Made by a program: the position numbers and the translations under genes. A stretch of DNA of 24,068 nt from assembly GCA_036011305.1 (NCBI GenBank), contig DASCNA010000221.1:1-24068 (forward strand), given 5' to 3'. The DNA is from DASCNA01 sp036011305 (GTDB lineage: Bacteria; Verrucomicrobiota; Lentisphaeria; Victivallales; GWF2-38-69). Positions 15,921-24,068 of the stretch are shown here, piece by piece. Under the pieces are notes generated by a model. It had not been told where the DNA came from, did not search any database, and worked only from the letters and a program-made list of their open reading frames with translations. Position 1 is the first letter of the stretch. Every line of letters starts with the position of its first letter.

Positions 15921-17180
15921 ATGGCAATCATTTACAATCATTTTTTCGTTTTACTAAACCTGCTCATACTAATTATATTATCTGCTTTTTTTTCAGGAAC
16001 AGAAACAGCATATTTTTCACTTACAAAACATCAGCTTTCAAAAATCAAAACCAGTAAAACGAGAATTTCCAAAATAATAATATCACTTCATAAAACTCCA
16101 TCAAAATTTCTTGTAGCTATTTTATTTGGTAATTTAACTGTAAATATATTGTTTTTTTGCCTTTCAACCGTCTTAATAATGCAGATAGGGCAGACTTATG
16201 GCCACCTAATGCAAATAATATTTGGTCTAATTGCATTGGTAATTATTATATTGTTTGGCGAAATATTACCTAAATCTGTAGGAATTAATTATCCAATAAC
16301 CTATGCTATGCTATCATGTTATCCCATTTTTATATGGGTTAAAGTATCTACACCTTTTAGATTTATTATTACAATAATTACTGATAGTCTTTTCCCTTGC
16401 ACTAAAGCTCAAATATCAAAAGATATAACTGTTGATGAATTAAAAATGCTTATTTCTCTAAGCGAAGATGAAGGAAAAATCGAACCGCAAATTTCAGATA
16501 TAATAGAAGATATTATTACATTGTCAAACCTCAGGATAAAAAATATTATGATACCGAGAGTTGATATGATACAGGCAAATATCAAGAGCAGCATTGACAA
16601 TTTAATAAATTTAGCTATAGAGAAAAATATTTATGATATATCAATTTATCAAAAAGATAAAGATAATCCAATTGGTTTCGTAAATATTAAAGATCTTTAT
16701 TTTAATGATGATGAAAAATTTATTACTAGAAAAGATATACCTATTACAAAGTTTGTTCCGGAAACAAAAACTGCCGGCGAACTATTGTCTGAAATGCTAC
16801 TGGAGCAAATAAAATCTGTTTATATTGTAGATGAATACGGTGGACTATCAGGGTATGTTACTACAAATCTAATTTTAAAAGAATTAATTGGAAATTTCTA
16901 TTACAACCCTGAATCATCATATTCCCGAAAAATAGAAAAACTTTCTGAATCTAGCTTTAAAGTTAGAGGTTCCTTTCCCTTAATTGCCTGGAAAGATTTT
17001 TTCAAAAATGAAATAGATCCATCAGTTTCATTAAATGCTGCAAGCATCGGAGGACTTATTACATTCAGTTTAGACAAAATTCCAAAAGTAGGAGATTCTA
17101 TAACAATAAATAATGTTAAATTTTCAGTCGAGAAGATGAACGGCAACAGAGTTGAAACAGCAATTTTAACAATTCATTAA
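15921..17180 (+). CDS. CNNM / CBS / CorC_HlyC membrane protein (HlyC/CorC type)
   Basis: The 419-residue protein has the complete three-part architecture of the HlyC/CorC/CNNM family, linked to magnesium or other divalent cation transport. The CNNM membrane domain (about 1-165) contains the small-residue motif SAFFSGTETAYFSL (21-34) and FGEILPKSVG (112-121). A CBS pair follows (about 205-325), opening with the conserved IMIPRVDM (209-216) and including DEYGGLSGYVT (304-314). The C-terminal CorC_HlyC domain runs from about 343 and ends VETAILTIH. There is no visible ribosome site. It begins 53 bp after murG and lies 5 bp before a shorter paralog, with which it may form a heteromer (inference). 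Confidence 0.9.
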   Translation: MAIIYNHFFVLLNLLILIILSAFFSGTETAYFSLTKHQLSKIKTSKTRISKIIISLHKTPSKFLVAILFGNLTVNILFFCLSTVLIMQIGQTYGHLMQIIFGLIALVIIILFGEILPKSVGINYPITYAMLSCYPIFIWVKVSTPFRFIITIITDSLFPCTKAQISKDITVDELKMLISLSEDEGKIEPQISDIIEDIITLSNLRIKNIMIPRVDMIQANIKSSIDNLINLAIEKNIYDISIYQKDKDNPIGFVNIKDLYFNDDEKFITRKDIPITKFVPETKTAGELLSEMLLEQIKSVYIVDEYGGLSGYVTTNLILKELIGNFYYNPESSYSRKIEKLSESSFKVRGSFPLIAWKDFFKNEIDPSVSLNAASIGGLITFSLDKIPKVGDSITINNVKFSVEKMNGNRVETAILTIH

Positions 17181-17185
17181 TAATT

Positions 17186-18202
17186 ATGATTACAATACTG
17201 TCAATAATTTTCTTTATCTCAATCATCGGTCTATTTGCTGGTTTAGAGACAGGTAGCTATACAATTAATAAACTCAAACTGCAGCATAAAGCTTTAAATA
17301 ATGATAAAGAAGCAAATATTCTGATAAAAAATTTATCCGATCCACAAATTTTTATTTTTACTACACTTATCATTCAAAATTTTTTTGTTTATATAGTATC
17401 TATGCTTATGACTAATTTTTTATTAAAAAACTGCATAGGAGGAGATAAAATAATCTTTGCATTCAACTTCATACCATGGTCTGCCGAAGTAGCAGCAACA
17501 TTGCTTCTGATGTTTCCTATGTTTATTTTTGGAGAAGTAGGTCCCAAAAACCTTTTCAGAGTCAATACTGATACATTGATGTACAAATTTGCCAATTTAC
17601 AATATATTTGTATTTTATTATGCAAACCTTTCACACTACCGCTTAAATACCTATCAGGCATTTTAAATCCTAAACATAATGAAGCTTTAGTTAATGAATT
17701 AAAAAATTTAACTCTACAGAAAATGAGCTTTTTCTTTACAGAAGGTGAAAAATCTGGAGTTATAACAAAACATCAGAATAATATGCTGATTAATGCAATT
17801 AATCTTAAGGAAATTAACGCTAAAAATATAATGATCCCAATTTGTGATACAGTTTCTTTCTCAATAAATACTCATCCTGATATAATTTATACATCAATGA
17901 AAAAATATAAATACGATTTAATTCCTATTTATTCGGAAGGAAATAAAAACAACATAATCGGCATCATCAGTGTATTTGATTTAATTAAAATTAGAAAAGA
18001 AAGGCTAAATACCGTAAAATCATATATATCAGAAATTATATCTGTAAAAAAACAGATGAATATACAGGAAATATATTATGAATTACACAACTTCCATAAA
18101 ATTACAGCACTGGTAAAAAACAAACAAAACTGTACAGTTGGTATTATCTGGTTAAAAGATATTATCAGATATATGTCGAAAGAGTACATAACCAGCAAAT
18201 AA
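17186..18202 (+). CDS. Shorter CNNM / CBS membrane protein lacking CorC_HlyC
   Basis: This 338-residue paralog of the preceding protein keeps the CNNM membrane domain (about 1-160), with the motif LFAGLETGSYTINKLKL (16-32) and FGEVGPKNLF (115-124). It keeps a CBS-type pair (about 212-330) starting at IMIPICDT (215-222). The C-terminal CorC_HlyC domain is absent: the frame ends soon after the second CBS-like segment, and there is no sign of a frameshift downstream because the branching-enzyme gene starts within 50 bp. The invariant-looking Arg-Val-Asp of the partner is Ile-Cys-Asp here. It probably acts as a partner or regulatory subunit in cation transport, which is inference from tandem placement. 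Confidence 0.86.
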   Translation: MITILSIIFFISIIGLFAGLETGSYTINKLKLQHKALNNDKEANILIKNLSDPQIFIFTTLIIQNFFVYIVSMLMTNFLLKNCIGGDKIIFAFNFIPWSAEVAATLLLMFPMFIFGEVGPKNLFRVNTDTLMYKFANLQYICILLCKPFTLPLKYLSGILNPKHNEALVNELKNLTLQKMSFFFTEGEKSGVITKHQNNMLINAINLKEINAKNIMIPICDTVSFSINTHPDIIYTSMKKYKYDLIPIYSEGNKNNIIGIISVFDLIKIRKERLNTVKSYISEIISVKKQMNIQEIYYELHNFHKITALVKNKQNCTVGIIWLKDIIRYMSKEYITSK

Positions 18203-18250
18203 TTCACTTAAAAGATTATATATAAACAAAATAAATTAAGGAAAATTAAA

Positions 18251-20269
18251 TTGACTAAACATAATAATATAAAACTGACAAAACTATTTGATGATCCTTT
18301 GATGCAAAGATATGAACATGCTATTAGAGGTAGACAAGAGAAAGCTAAAGAGGCAGAAAAACGTTTAACTGACAATCAAATGTCTCTTTCAAAATTCGCT
18401 AATGGACATGAATATTTCGGCCTTCATAAAATTGATGACCACTGGGTAATTAGAGAATGGGCTCCTCATGCTAAAGAAGTTTGTTTAATAGGTGATTTTA
18501 ACAACTGGAAAAAAGAACAGGAATTCTATTTATCAAAAATAGATGTACAGGCAGGAATTTGGGAACTTAAAATTCCATTAAATAAAATTCATCATAATGA
18601 CCAGTATAAATTAAATGTCAAATGGAATGAAGGAGAAGCTGAAAGACTGCCGGCTTTTGCCCGAAGGGTAATTCAGGATGACAATACAAAAATTTTCTCT
18701 GGACAGGTATGGAATCCTAAGAAACCATATGTATGGAAACACCCTGACTTTTCACCATCCAAGCAACCTCCTTTAATTTATGAATCACATATTGGTATGG
18801 GGCAGGAAAAAGAAGGAGTAGGAACTTATGAAGAATTTAGAGTCAATACACTCCCAAGAATAATTAAAGCCGGCTACAACACTGTTCAGATAATGGCTTT
18901 AATGGAACATCCTTATTATGGTAGTTTTGGTTATCATGTTTCAAATTTTTTCTCTGCTTCCTCTCGCTTCGGAAGTCCATATGATCTAAAAATGCTAATC
19001 GACGAAGCTCACGATAACGGCATTGCAGTAATTATGGATCTTGTTCATTCACATGCTGTAAAAAATGAACTCGAAGGTATAGCAAAACTGGACGGAACTG
19101 ACTTCCAATATTTTCACGGCGGTGACAGAGGAGAACATAGAGCATGGGATTCTAAATGCTTCAATTATGGAAAAACAGAAGTTCTTCACTTCCTGTTATC
19201 TAACTGCCGCTACTGGATTGATGAATATAAAATTGACGGCTACCGTTTTGACGGCATAACAAGCATGATGTACTATGACCATGGGCTGGGAACTGATTTT
19301 GGCATATACGATCACTATTTTGATGAATCAGTTGATGAAGACGCAATCACATACCTAACTCTGGCAAACAAAGTAATACATGATGTAAAACCTAATGCTA
19401 TTACAATTGCAGAAGATGTCAGCGGTATGCCAGGATTGGGAGTTCCTATTGAAGATGGGGGAATTGGGTTCGATTATCGTCTAGCTTTGGGCATACCTGA
19501 TTACTGGTTCAAACATCTTAAAAAAGTTCCTGATGATCACTGGAATGTAGAAGAAATGTATTTTAAACTTACAGATCATCGGAATGATGAAAAAACAATA
19601 AGTTATGTAGAATGTCACGATCAGGCTATTGTTGGAAGCAAAACAATGGCTTTCGAACTTATGGATGCTGAAATGTATTATGCGATGGATAAAGCCAGTA
19701 AAAGTATGGTTATTGACAGAGGTATGGCACTACATAAAATGATCAGGCTAATCACAGTGGCTACAGCTAACGGTGGCTATCTTAACTTCATGGGAAATGA
19801 ATTTGGACATCCCGAATGGATAGATTTTCCAAGAGAAGGAAATAACTGGTCATATAAATACTCACGCCGTCAGTGGAGTTTAGTGGATAACAGTTTTTTA
19901 AGATACGAAAATCTTGCTAACTTTGACAGAGTCATGCTCAAACTGATTTCCAAGCATGACTCCATTAATAGAACTTATTCTAAACTATATTCGCATTGTG
20001 ACGATAAAATTCTTGCCTTTATCAGAGGAGATCTGATATTTATATTTAATTTTCATCCAACAAATTCAGTAAGTGATTATTTTATAGAATTACCTAAAGG
20101 AAAATATAAATTAATGCTTAACTCTGATGAAACTCAGTTTGGCGGCCATGATAGAATAACAGATTCACAATATTTTGAGACTAATAAAACTTCAAATGAC
20201 GGCTCCAAACATCATGGAATTAAAGTATACCTGCCATGCAGGACATGCATGATTCTTCAAAAAATTTAG
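18251..20269 (+). CDS. 1,4-alpha-glucan branching enzyme, eukaryotic-type GH13_8
   Basis: This enzyme cuts alpha-1,4-glucan and re-attaches the segment by alpha-1,6 linkage, making branched glycogen-like polymer in the cytosol. The 672 residues match the shorter eukaryote-like branching enzymes and not classical bacterial GlgB. A CBM48-type domain lies near 50-150 (REWAPHAKEVCLIGDFNNW in part). The GH13 barrel shows YESHIGM (177-183), DLVHSH (263-268), the nucleophile Asp334 in GYRFDGITSM, the acid/base Glu388 in TIAEDVSG and Asp457 in ECHDQ. The start is TTG, chosen because AAGGAAA lies 6 bases upstream (18238-18244); the next ATG would lose the conserved N-terminus. No glgA, glgC or phosphorylase gene is nearby. 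Confidence 0.93.
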   Translation: MTKHNNIKLTKLFDDPLMQRYEHAIRGRQEKAKEAEKRLTDNQMSLSKFANGHEYFGLHKIDDHWVIREWAPHAKEVCLIGDFNNWKKEQEFYLSKIDVQAGIWELKIPLNKIHHNDQYKLNVKWNEGEAERLPAFARRVIQDDNTKIFSGQVWNPKKPYVWKHPDFSPSKQPPLIYESHIGMGQEKEGVGTYEEFRVNTLPRIIKAGYNTVQIMALMEHPYYGSFGYHVSNFFSASSRFGSPYDLKMLIDEAHDNGIAVIMDLVHSHAVKNELEGIAKLDGTDFQYFHGGDRGEHRAWDSKCFNYGKTEVLHFLLSNCRYWIDEYKIDGYRFDGITSMMYYDHGLGTDFGIYDHYFDESVDEDAITYLTLANKVIHDVKPNAITIAEDVSGMPGLGVPIEDGGIGFDYRLALGIPDYWFKHLKKVPDDHWNVEEMYFKLTDHRNDEKTISYVECHDQAIVGSKTMAFELMDAEMYYAMDKASKSMVIDRGMALHKMIRLITVATANGGYLNFMGNEFGHPEWIDFPREGNNWSYKYSRRQWSLVDNSFLRYENLANFDRVMLKLISKHDSINRTYSKLYSHCDDKILAFIRGDLIFIFNFHPTNSVSDYFIELPKGKYKLMLNSDETQFGGHDRITDSQYFETNKTSNDGSKHHGIKVYLPCRTCMILQKI

Positions 20270-20282
20270 AAAGTAATTTAAA

Positions 20283-21506
20283 GTGCATGATAAAATTTGG
20301 AAAATCTCTGATGTAAATTCAGCAGTTAAGGAAATTATTGAAAGCACATTCACTTCATTCTGGATCGAGGCAGAAATAGGAACTATGACTGTTCATAGAT
20401 CCGGACATGTTTACCTGAATTTAAAAGATAGTAAATCGCAACTTCGTGCAGTTTTATGGAAAGGTGCATCATTAGTAAAGTCATTAAAACTCGAAACAGG
20501 TTCTAAAATTGAAGCTTTTGGTTCCATATCGGTTTATGCTGTACGCGGTGAATATCAGTTTACAATAAGAAACATTCGTAATACAGGTTTAGGGACTCTT
20601 CAAAAACAGTTTGAAGAAATTAAACTCAAGCTTCTAAATGAAGGTCTTTTTGAAAATGAGAGAAAAAAAATAATTCCAGTACTACCAAAAACGATTGGTG
20701 TTGTGACTTCTTCCACAGGCGCAGCTATCAAAGATTTTCTCAAAGTTATAAATAGACGTTTCCCTAATATTCATATTCAGATATTCCCGGCCTCTGTTCA
20801 GGGAGAAAATGCTTCAAAAGAACTGATTAAAGGTATCCTATTTTTTAACAAATCCAAACTTAAACCTGATGTCATTGTTCTCACTAGAGGTGGAGGTTCA
20901 ATGGAAGACTTATGGCCTTTTAACAGTGAAATTTTAGCCAGAACAATAGCTGAATGCACTATCCCAGTTATAAGTGCTGTCGGACATGAAATAGATTTTA
21001 CAATTTCAGATTTTGTTGCTGATTTGAGAGTTGCTACACCTTCAGCTGCAGCAGAACTCGTTATTGCCAAACAGGATGAGCTCAAACAGTCAATATCCAA
21101 TCTTAAAAATAAGCTGAAATCAAATGTAGAATTATTTAAAGAAAAAAATAAAAGAAGACTGGAACGTGTATCACGTTCATATGTTTTTTCTGACCCAAAA
21201 AGAATGCTTTATGATCGTCAGCAGATTATTGATGAGATGCATTCAAAAATCAATCATCTAATCGAAATAAAACTTGAAAAACAAAAGAACAGATTAAACG
21301 CTACGAACAGCAAGCTTTCTGCACTAAACCCTAAATCAGTATTAAATCGAGGCTATTCAATCCTGACAGAAAAGAAAACAAAAAAAATTATAACTTCACC
21401 TAATATAGCATCCGATACAATTATAAACGCTTTGCTTATGAAAGGTAGTATTAATTTAACTGTATTCAAAGATGATAAAATCACTAATGGTAATACAAAT
21501 GACTAA
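20283..21506 (+). CDS. xseA: Exodeoxyribonuclease VII large subunit
   Basis: XseA is the catalytic subunit of ExoVII, which degrades single-stranded DNA from both ends in repair. The 407-residue protein has an N-terminal OB-fold (about 1-100, including GHVYLNLKD), then the catalytic core with IGVVTSSTGAAIKDFL (137-152 region), VLTRGGGSMEDLWPFN, and SAVGHEIDFTISDFVADLRVATPSAAAE (in part). A coiled-coil segment, expected to bind the small subunit, follows from about 265. The start is GTG, because the ATG four bases on is in another frame. The gene follows the branching enzyme by 13 bp. The small subunit xseB is not in the window. Its last 8 bases overlap the next gene's start. Confidence 0.95.
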   Translation: MHDKIWKISDVNSAVKEIIESTFTSFWIEAEIGTMTVHRSGHVYLNLKDSKSQLRAVLWKGASLVKSLKLETGSKIEAFGSISVYAVRGEYQFTIRNIRNTGLGTLQKQFEEIKLKLLNEGLFENERKKIIPVLPKTIGVVTSSTGAAIKDFLKVINRRFPNIHIQIFPASVQGENASKELIKGILFFNKSKLKPDVIVLTRGGGSMEDLWPFNSEILARTIAECTIPVISAVGHEIDFTISDFVADLRVATPSAAAELVIAKQDELKQSISNLKNKLKSNVELFKEKNKRRLERVSRSYVFSDPKRMLYDRQQIIDEMHSKINHLIEIKLEKQKNRLNATNSKLSALNPKSVLNRGYSILTEKKTKKIITSPNIASDTIINALLMKGSINLTVFKDDKITNGNTND

Positions 21507-22332
21507 AATTAAAGCAGCATATTTGGGCCCTGAGGGTACATACTCGCACTTAACAGCTAAACAATATTTTGATGATAGTATTGAATTAGTTCCACTAAAA
21601 TCCATAATAGATATTTTTTCATTTATTGCTGAATCTAAAATGAATAGAGGTATCGTACCTGTTGAAAATTCTTCAGGAGGTCCAATTGCTGAAACAGTAG
21701 ACTTATTAATAAATAATAATTATAAATTGAATATTGATGCTTCTATTCACTTGAAAGTCAAGCTGGCATTACTCGGCAGGAAAAATGAAGAAATTAAATA
21801 TCTTTATTCACATTCTGTTCCACTTTATCATTGTAATTCATGGATAAGAAGAAATTTGCCTGATTCTGAAAAAAATGTCGTAAGCAGTACAGCAAAGGCT
21901 GCTGAAATTGTATCTAGTGAAAAAAACTCAGCTGCGATTGCTTCAATATCTGCATCTAAATTATATTCTCTCGATGTTATAAAATATCCTATTGAACAGG
22001 ATATACCGAATATAACACAGTTTTTTATTCTAAAACAAGAAACAAATATGCCTTCCGGGAATAATGTCAAAACCAGTATTTCTGCTTTTCTGAATAATAC
22101 ACCCGGAAGTTTATATGAATTTCTGGAACCATTTAAGCTTGACAAAGTTAATCTTTGCAGGATTATCTCCAGACCTATTTACGGCAAACCATCAGAATAT
22201 GCTTTTTTTGTTGATATAGAAGGAAATATATCAGACCCAAAAATGAAGATTACAATTGATAAAATAAGCAAAGCATGTTCCAGTTTAAATTTAATCAGTT
22301 CTTATAAATCAGAGAAAACATACGATTTATAA
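21499..22332 (+). CDS. pheA: Prephenate dehydratase with C-terminal ACT domain, variant TRF motif
   Basis: Prephenate dehydratase converts prephenate to phenylpyruvate for phenylalanine synthesis. I start it at the ATG at 21499, giving 277 residues beginning MTKIKAAYLGPEGTYSH, as in other family members; an in-frame ATG at 21472 would add nine unsupported residues. The ATG overlaps the xseA stop by 8 bases, suggesting translational coupling. Family blocks are YLGPEGTYSH (8-17), VPVENSSGGPIAET (53-66) and SSTAKAAEI (129-137). The conserved TRF motif reads TQF (173-175). The ACT domain (about 195-275) has GSLY (203-206) and ISRPI (223-227), matching the GALV and ESRP motifs that bind phenylalanine for feedback inhibition. 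There is no chorismate mutase domain. Confidence 0.88.
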   Translation: MTKIKAAYLGPEGTYSHLTAKQYFDDSIELVPLKSIIDIFSFIAESKMNRGIVPVENSSGGPIAETVDLLINNNYKLNIDASIHLKVKLALLGRKNEEIKYLYSHSVPLYHCNSWIRRNLPDSEKNVVSSTAKAAEIVSSEKNSAAIASISASKLYSLDVIKYPIEQDIPNITQFFILKQETNMPSGNNVKTSISAFLNNTPGSLYEFLEPFKLDKVNLCRIISRPIYGKPSEYAFFVDIEGNISDPKMKITIDKISKACSSLNLISSYKSEKTYDL

Positions 22333-22363
22333 AATAATTTTAAAGCTAATAATTAGGATTAAG

Positions 22364-22380
22364 TATGTTATATTAACATA
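22364..22380. repeat. Palindrome upstream of def
   Basis: A perfect inverted repeat TATGTTA-TAT-TAACATA lies in the 88-bp gap between pheA and def, 40 bp before the def ATG. It may be a regulator site or a weak RNA stem. I found no good -35/-10 pair at usual spacing beside it. It differs from the other palindromes in the window. Confidence 0.28.
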
Positions 22381-22420
22381 ATTTATTTTATAAAACCAAC
22401 TACTTTACTTTACTATAAAT

Positions 22421-22984
22421 ATGAATATTAGATTGTATGGAGCGCCCGATTTAGAAAAAAAAGCTGAACCGGTACCAAAAATAACAGATGAAATAAAAGC
22501 ATTATCAGGGGATATGCTTGAAGTCATGAAAAAAAATAATGGCATTGGTCTGGCAGCTCCGCAAATCGGCATCAATAAAAAAATAATAACAATGAATTTC
22601 GATGCAAAAAGCTACGAAATGTCTGAGATCATTACACCTGGTGAGGCTCTGCTGATACCTCAAATGCCTTTAACTTTGATTAACCCTGAAATCACTTCAT
22701 TCAGCAATACCCTTGTATCAGTAGAAGAAGGATGTTTGAGTGTCCCTGAGATATATGCATCTGTAGTAAGATCTTCTACAGTAGAGTTGAAGGCAACATT
22801 ATTAAACGGCGAATTTATCAGTTTGGAATGCGGCGGTTGGCTGGCAATTGTGCTTCAGCATGAAATTGACCACCTAAACGGAATAATTTTTATTGACAGA
22901 TTGACAAAGCCTGAATTACTTAAAATAAAATCAAAATTAAATAAATTAAAAAAGAAAATTTCGAAGAAAGGCTATTTGAAATAA
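22421..22984 (+). CDS. def: Peptide deformylase
   Basis: Deformylase removes the formyl group from the N-terminal methionine of new proteins at the ribosome. All three metal-site motifs are intact in this 187-residue protein: GIGLAAPQ (41-48), EGCLS (103-107) with ligand Cys105, and QHEIDH (146-151) with ligands His147 and His151 and catalytic Glu148. An insertion of about 15 residues lies between strands at about 62-83, longer than in the E. coli enzyme, as in some type-1B/type-2-like deformylases. The C-terminus is Lys-rich (KSKLNKLKKKISKK), as in ribosome-binding tails. No ribosome site is visible. It is not linked to fmt, its usual neighbour. Confidence 0.96.
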   Translation: MNIRLYGAPDLEKKAEPVPKITDEIKALSGDMLEVMKKNNGIGLAAPQIGINKKIITMNFDAKSYEMSEIITPGEALLIPQMPLTLINPEITSFSNTLVSVEEGCLSVPEIYASVVRSSTVELKATLLNGEFISLECGGWLAIVLQHEIDHLNGIIFIDRLTKPELLKIKSKLNKLKKKISKKGYLK

Positions 22985-22987
22985 AAA

Positions 22988-23917
22988 ATGACAGAGAAAA
23001 ACAATTTTTTCAGTATACTCTTTTCTGTATGCAGCGGAACTAAAATATTTACTAGAATAATTAATTTCAGATTATTAAAAACTTTTTGGCATCTGATTTT
23101 GCTTGGAATCATATGCTCTTTTATATTTACAGCTGTAAGTTCCCCCAACATGAAGAAGGAAATACTAGATACCTGCAACTACCTTCAAAATCAGTTTGGT
23201 AATATCATAGTAAAAAAGGATGGTGTTTATCCTCAACTCAATCCGAATAAATCTCGTAATCTCAATTACAGATATTTACAATTTGATTATGCTCCATCTC
23301 TGAAAGACATAAATAATATTAAAATTAATTCAGATATGAATTATTCAGGTTTTATCTGGACTCCAAAAAGTATTGTCGGTTGGATGAAGCTAAATGATAA
23401 TGAAGTAATTCTATATCCAGCTGTAACAAACTTAGACTCTACTAAATTGTTTAAATTTCTTTCAAAAGATAAAATCGATAATTATGCTAAAAGCAATTCA
23501 CTGACTGATTTTAACAATTTATTGTTAAAAATATGTGCCCAGGGAGATATCCCTATTGTTGGTTTTTTCAGCCTGGATAAGATCAATAGTTTCACTGGCT
23601 TTGCAAACTCTATTTTTTACTGGTCAGCAGGCATAGTACTGGTAAGGTTTTTCTTTACTATAATTATAAATGCGCTTCTGTATTCATTAATTTTTGCTGC
23701 TGTATATAAATTTACGGGGAAGAAGACACTCTATAATCTCAATTTTAAGAAATTCTTTTCCATTGCAATATATGCAAGTTTTCCTGCTATAATTATAGGA
23801 ACTCTACTCGAACTGGCCCAACCGCCTTGGTTCCAGTATCAGACTATATTTATATTTGCGTTTGTTATATATCTTATTGTGGTAACAAACAGGCTGAGAA
23901 AAAGCCCTCATGTATAA
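22988..23917 (+). CDS. DUF1189-like integral membrane protein, function unknown
   Basis: The 309-residue protein has a short cytoplasmic start, one membrane helix at about 30-50, a large extracytoplasmic stretch (about 51-205) and then three or more helices (about 208-240, 256-278 and 284-301). This one-plus-cluster topology, with a C-terminal section YKFTGKKTLYNLNFKKFFSIAIYASFPA (240-267 region), resembles the DUF1189 family of uncharacterised membrane proteins; the match is from memory and approximate. No catalytic motif is evident. It begins 3 bp after the def stop and is the last gene of the plus cluster. The remaining 151 bp to the window end hold no gene and no clear terminator, only a short ATTCAA-TACTG-TTGAAT repeat at 23968-23984. 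Confidence 0.68.
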   Translation: MTEKNNFFSILFSVCSGTKIFTRIINFRLLKTFWHLILLGIICSFIFTAVSSPNMKKEILDTCNYLQNQFGNIIVKKDGVYPQLNPNKSRNLNYRYLQFDYAPSLKDINNIKINSDMNYSGFIWTPKSIVGWMKLNDNEVILYPAVTNLDSTKLFKFLSKDKIDNYAKSNSLTDFNNLLLKICAQGDIPIVGFFSLDKINSFTGFANSIFYWSAGIVLVRFFFTIIINALLYSLIFAAVYKFTGKKTLYNLNFKKFFSIAIYASFPAIIIGTLLELAQPPWFQYQTIFIFAFVIYLIVVTNRLRKSPHV

Positions 23918-24068
23918 AATAAAAATGATTAAAGTGTTTCAATAATATTTAATTATTATAAAGATATATTCAATACTGTTGAATCTCGAAGCTTGAATGT
24001 TAAATTTATACTTTAGCAATATGCAAAACAGCAGATAATATTTATAATATAATATTAAAATATATAAA

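Noticed and set aside
17186..18202. Second CNNM gene as a frameshifted pseudogene of a full-length protein
   Set aside because: The frame is intact to a natural stop after the CBS pair, and there is no leftover CorC_HlyC coding sequence in the 48 bp before the next gene.
21472..21498. Upstream start for prephenate dehydratase
   Set aside because: It would add nine residues not seen in the family. The ATG at 21499 gives the canonical beginning and a coupled overlap with xseA.
1..24068. CRISPR array, insertion sequence, prophage or tRNA/rRNA gene
   Set aside because: No regularly spaced repeats, transposase, integrase, phage structural gene or cloverleaf/rRNA signature was seen on either strand.

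Overview
The window is AT-rich (roughly one third G+C by eye), gene-dense bacterial chromosome carrying 18 protein genes and no RNA genes that I can see. GroEL, DnaK and GroES read like those of the PVC superphylum. The pairing of FtsW/MurG with tandem CNNM/CBS proteins, a eukaryotic-type branching enzyme, LA_2272-like surface repeat proteins and sigma-54 suggests a Gram-negative, anaerobe-like bacterium, possibly of Lentisphaerota or a related lineage. That placement is inferred from sequence memory and was not tested by a search.

Layout. The first 13.2 kb is almost all minus strand. Reading along that strand, a first group runs purD - rpoN - STT3-like membrane glycosyltransferase - secreted orphan - rmlD - nitronate monooxygenase (cut by the left edge). 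A second minus group is dnaK - groES - groEL, closed by a clear hairpin terminator at 9095-9118. Between the two groups sits a short plus-strand island of two tandem secreted repeat proteins (7923-9071) with its own promoter. From 13531 to 23917 one long plus-strand cluster holds ftsW - murG - CNNM/CBS pair - glucan branching enzyme - xseA - prephenate dehydratase - def - DUF1189-like membrane protein. Spacings are mostly a few bases, and xseA overlaps pheA.

How the parts relate. The plus cluster mixes peptidoglycan synthesis (FtsW, MurG) with ion transport, glycan branching, DNA repair, phenylalanine synthesis and N-terminal protein maturation; it looks like a housekeeping operon and not one pathway. 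The minus side mixes nucleotide synthesis, sigma-54 and probable surface-glycan functions (RmlD, STT3-like protein).

The most interesting signal is the 332-bp divergent region between dnaK and ftsW (13199-13530). On the dnaK side it carries a near-perfect sigma-54 (-24/-12) promoter, while rpoN itself lies in the same window. On the ftsW side it carries a good sigma-70-type promoter with a perfect 9-bp-arm palindrome over its predicted transcription start. No CIRCE element is seen before groES or dnaK, so chaperone control here may depend on sigma-54 and an unidentified activator.
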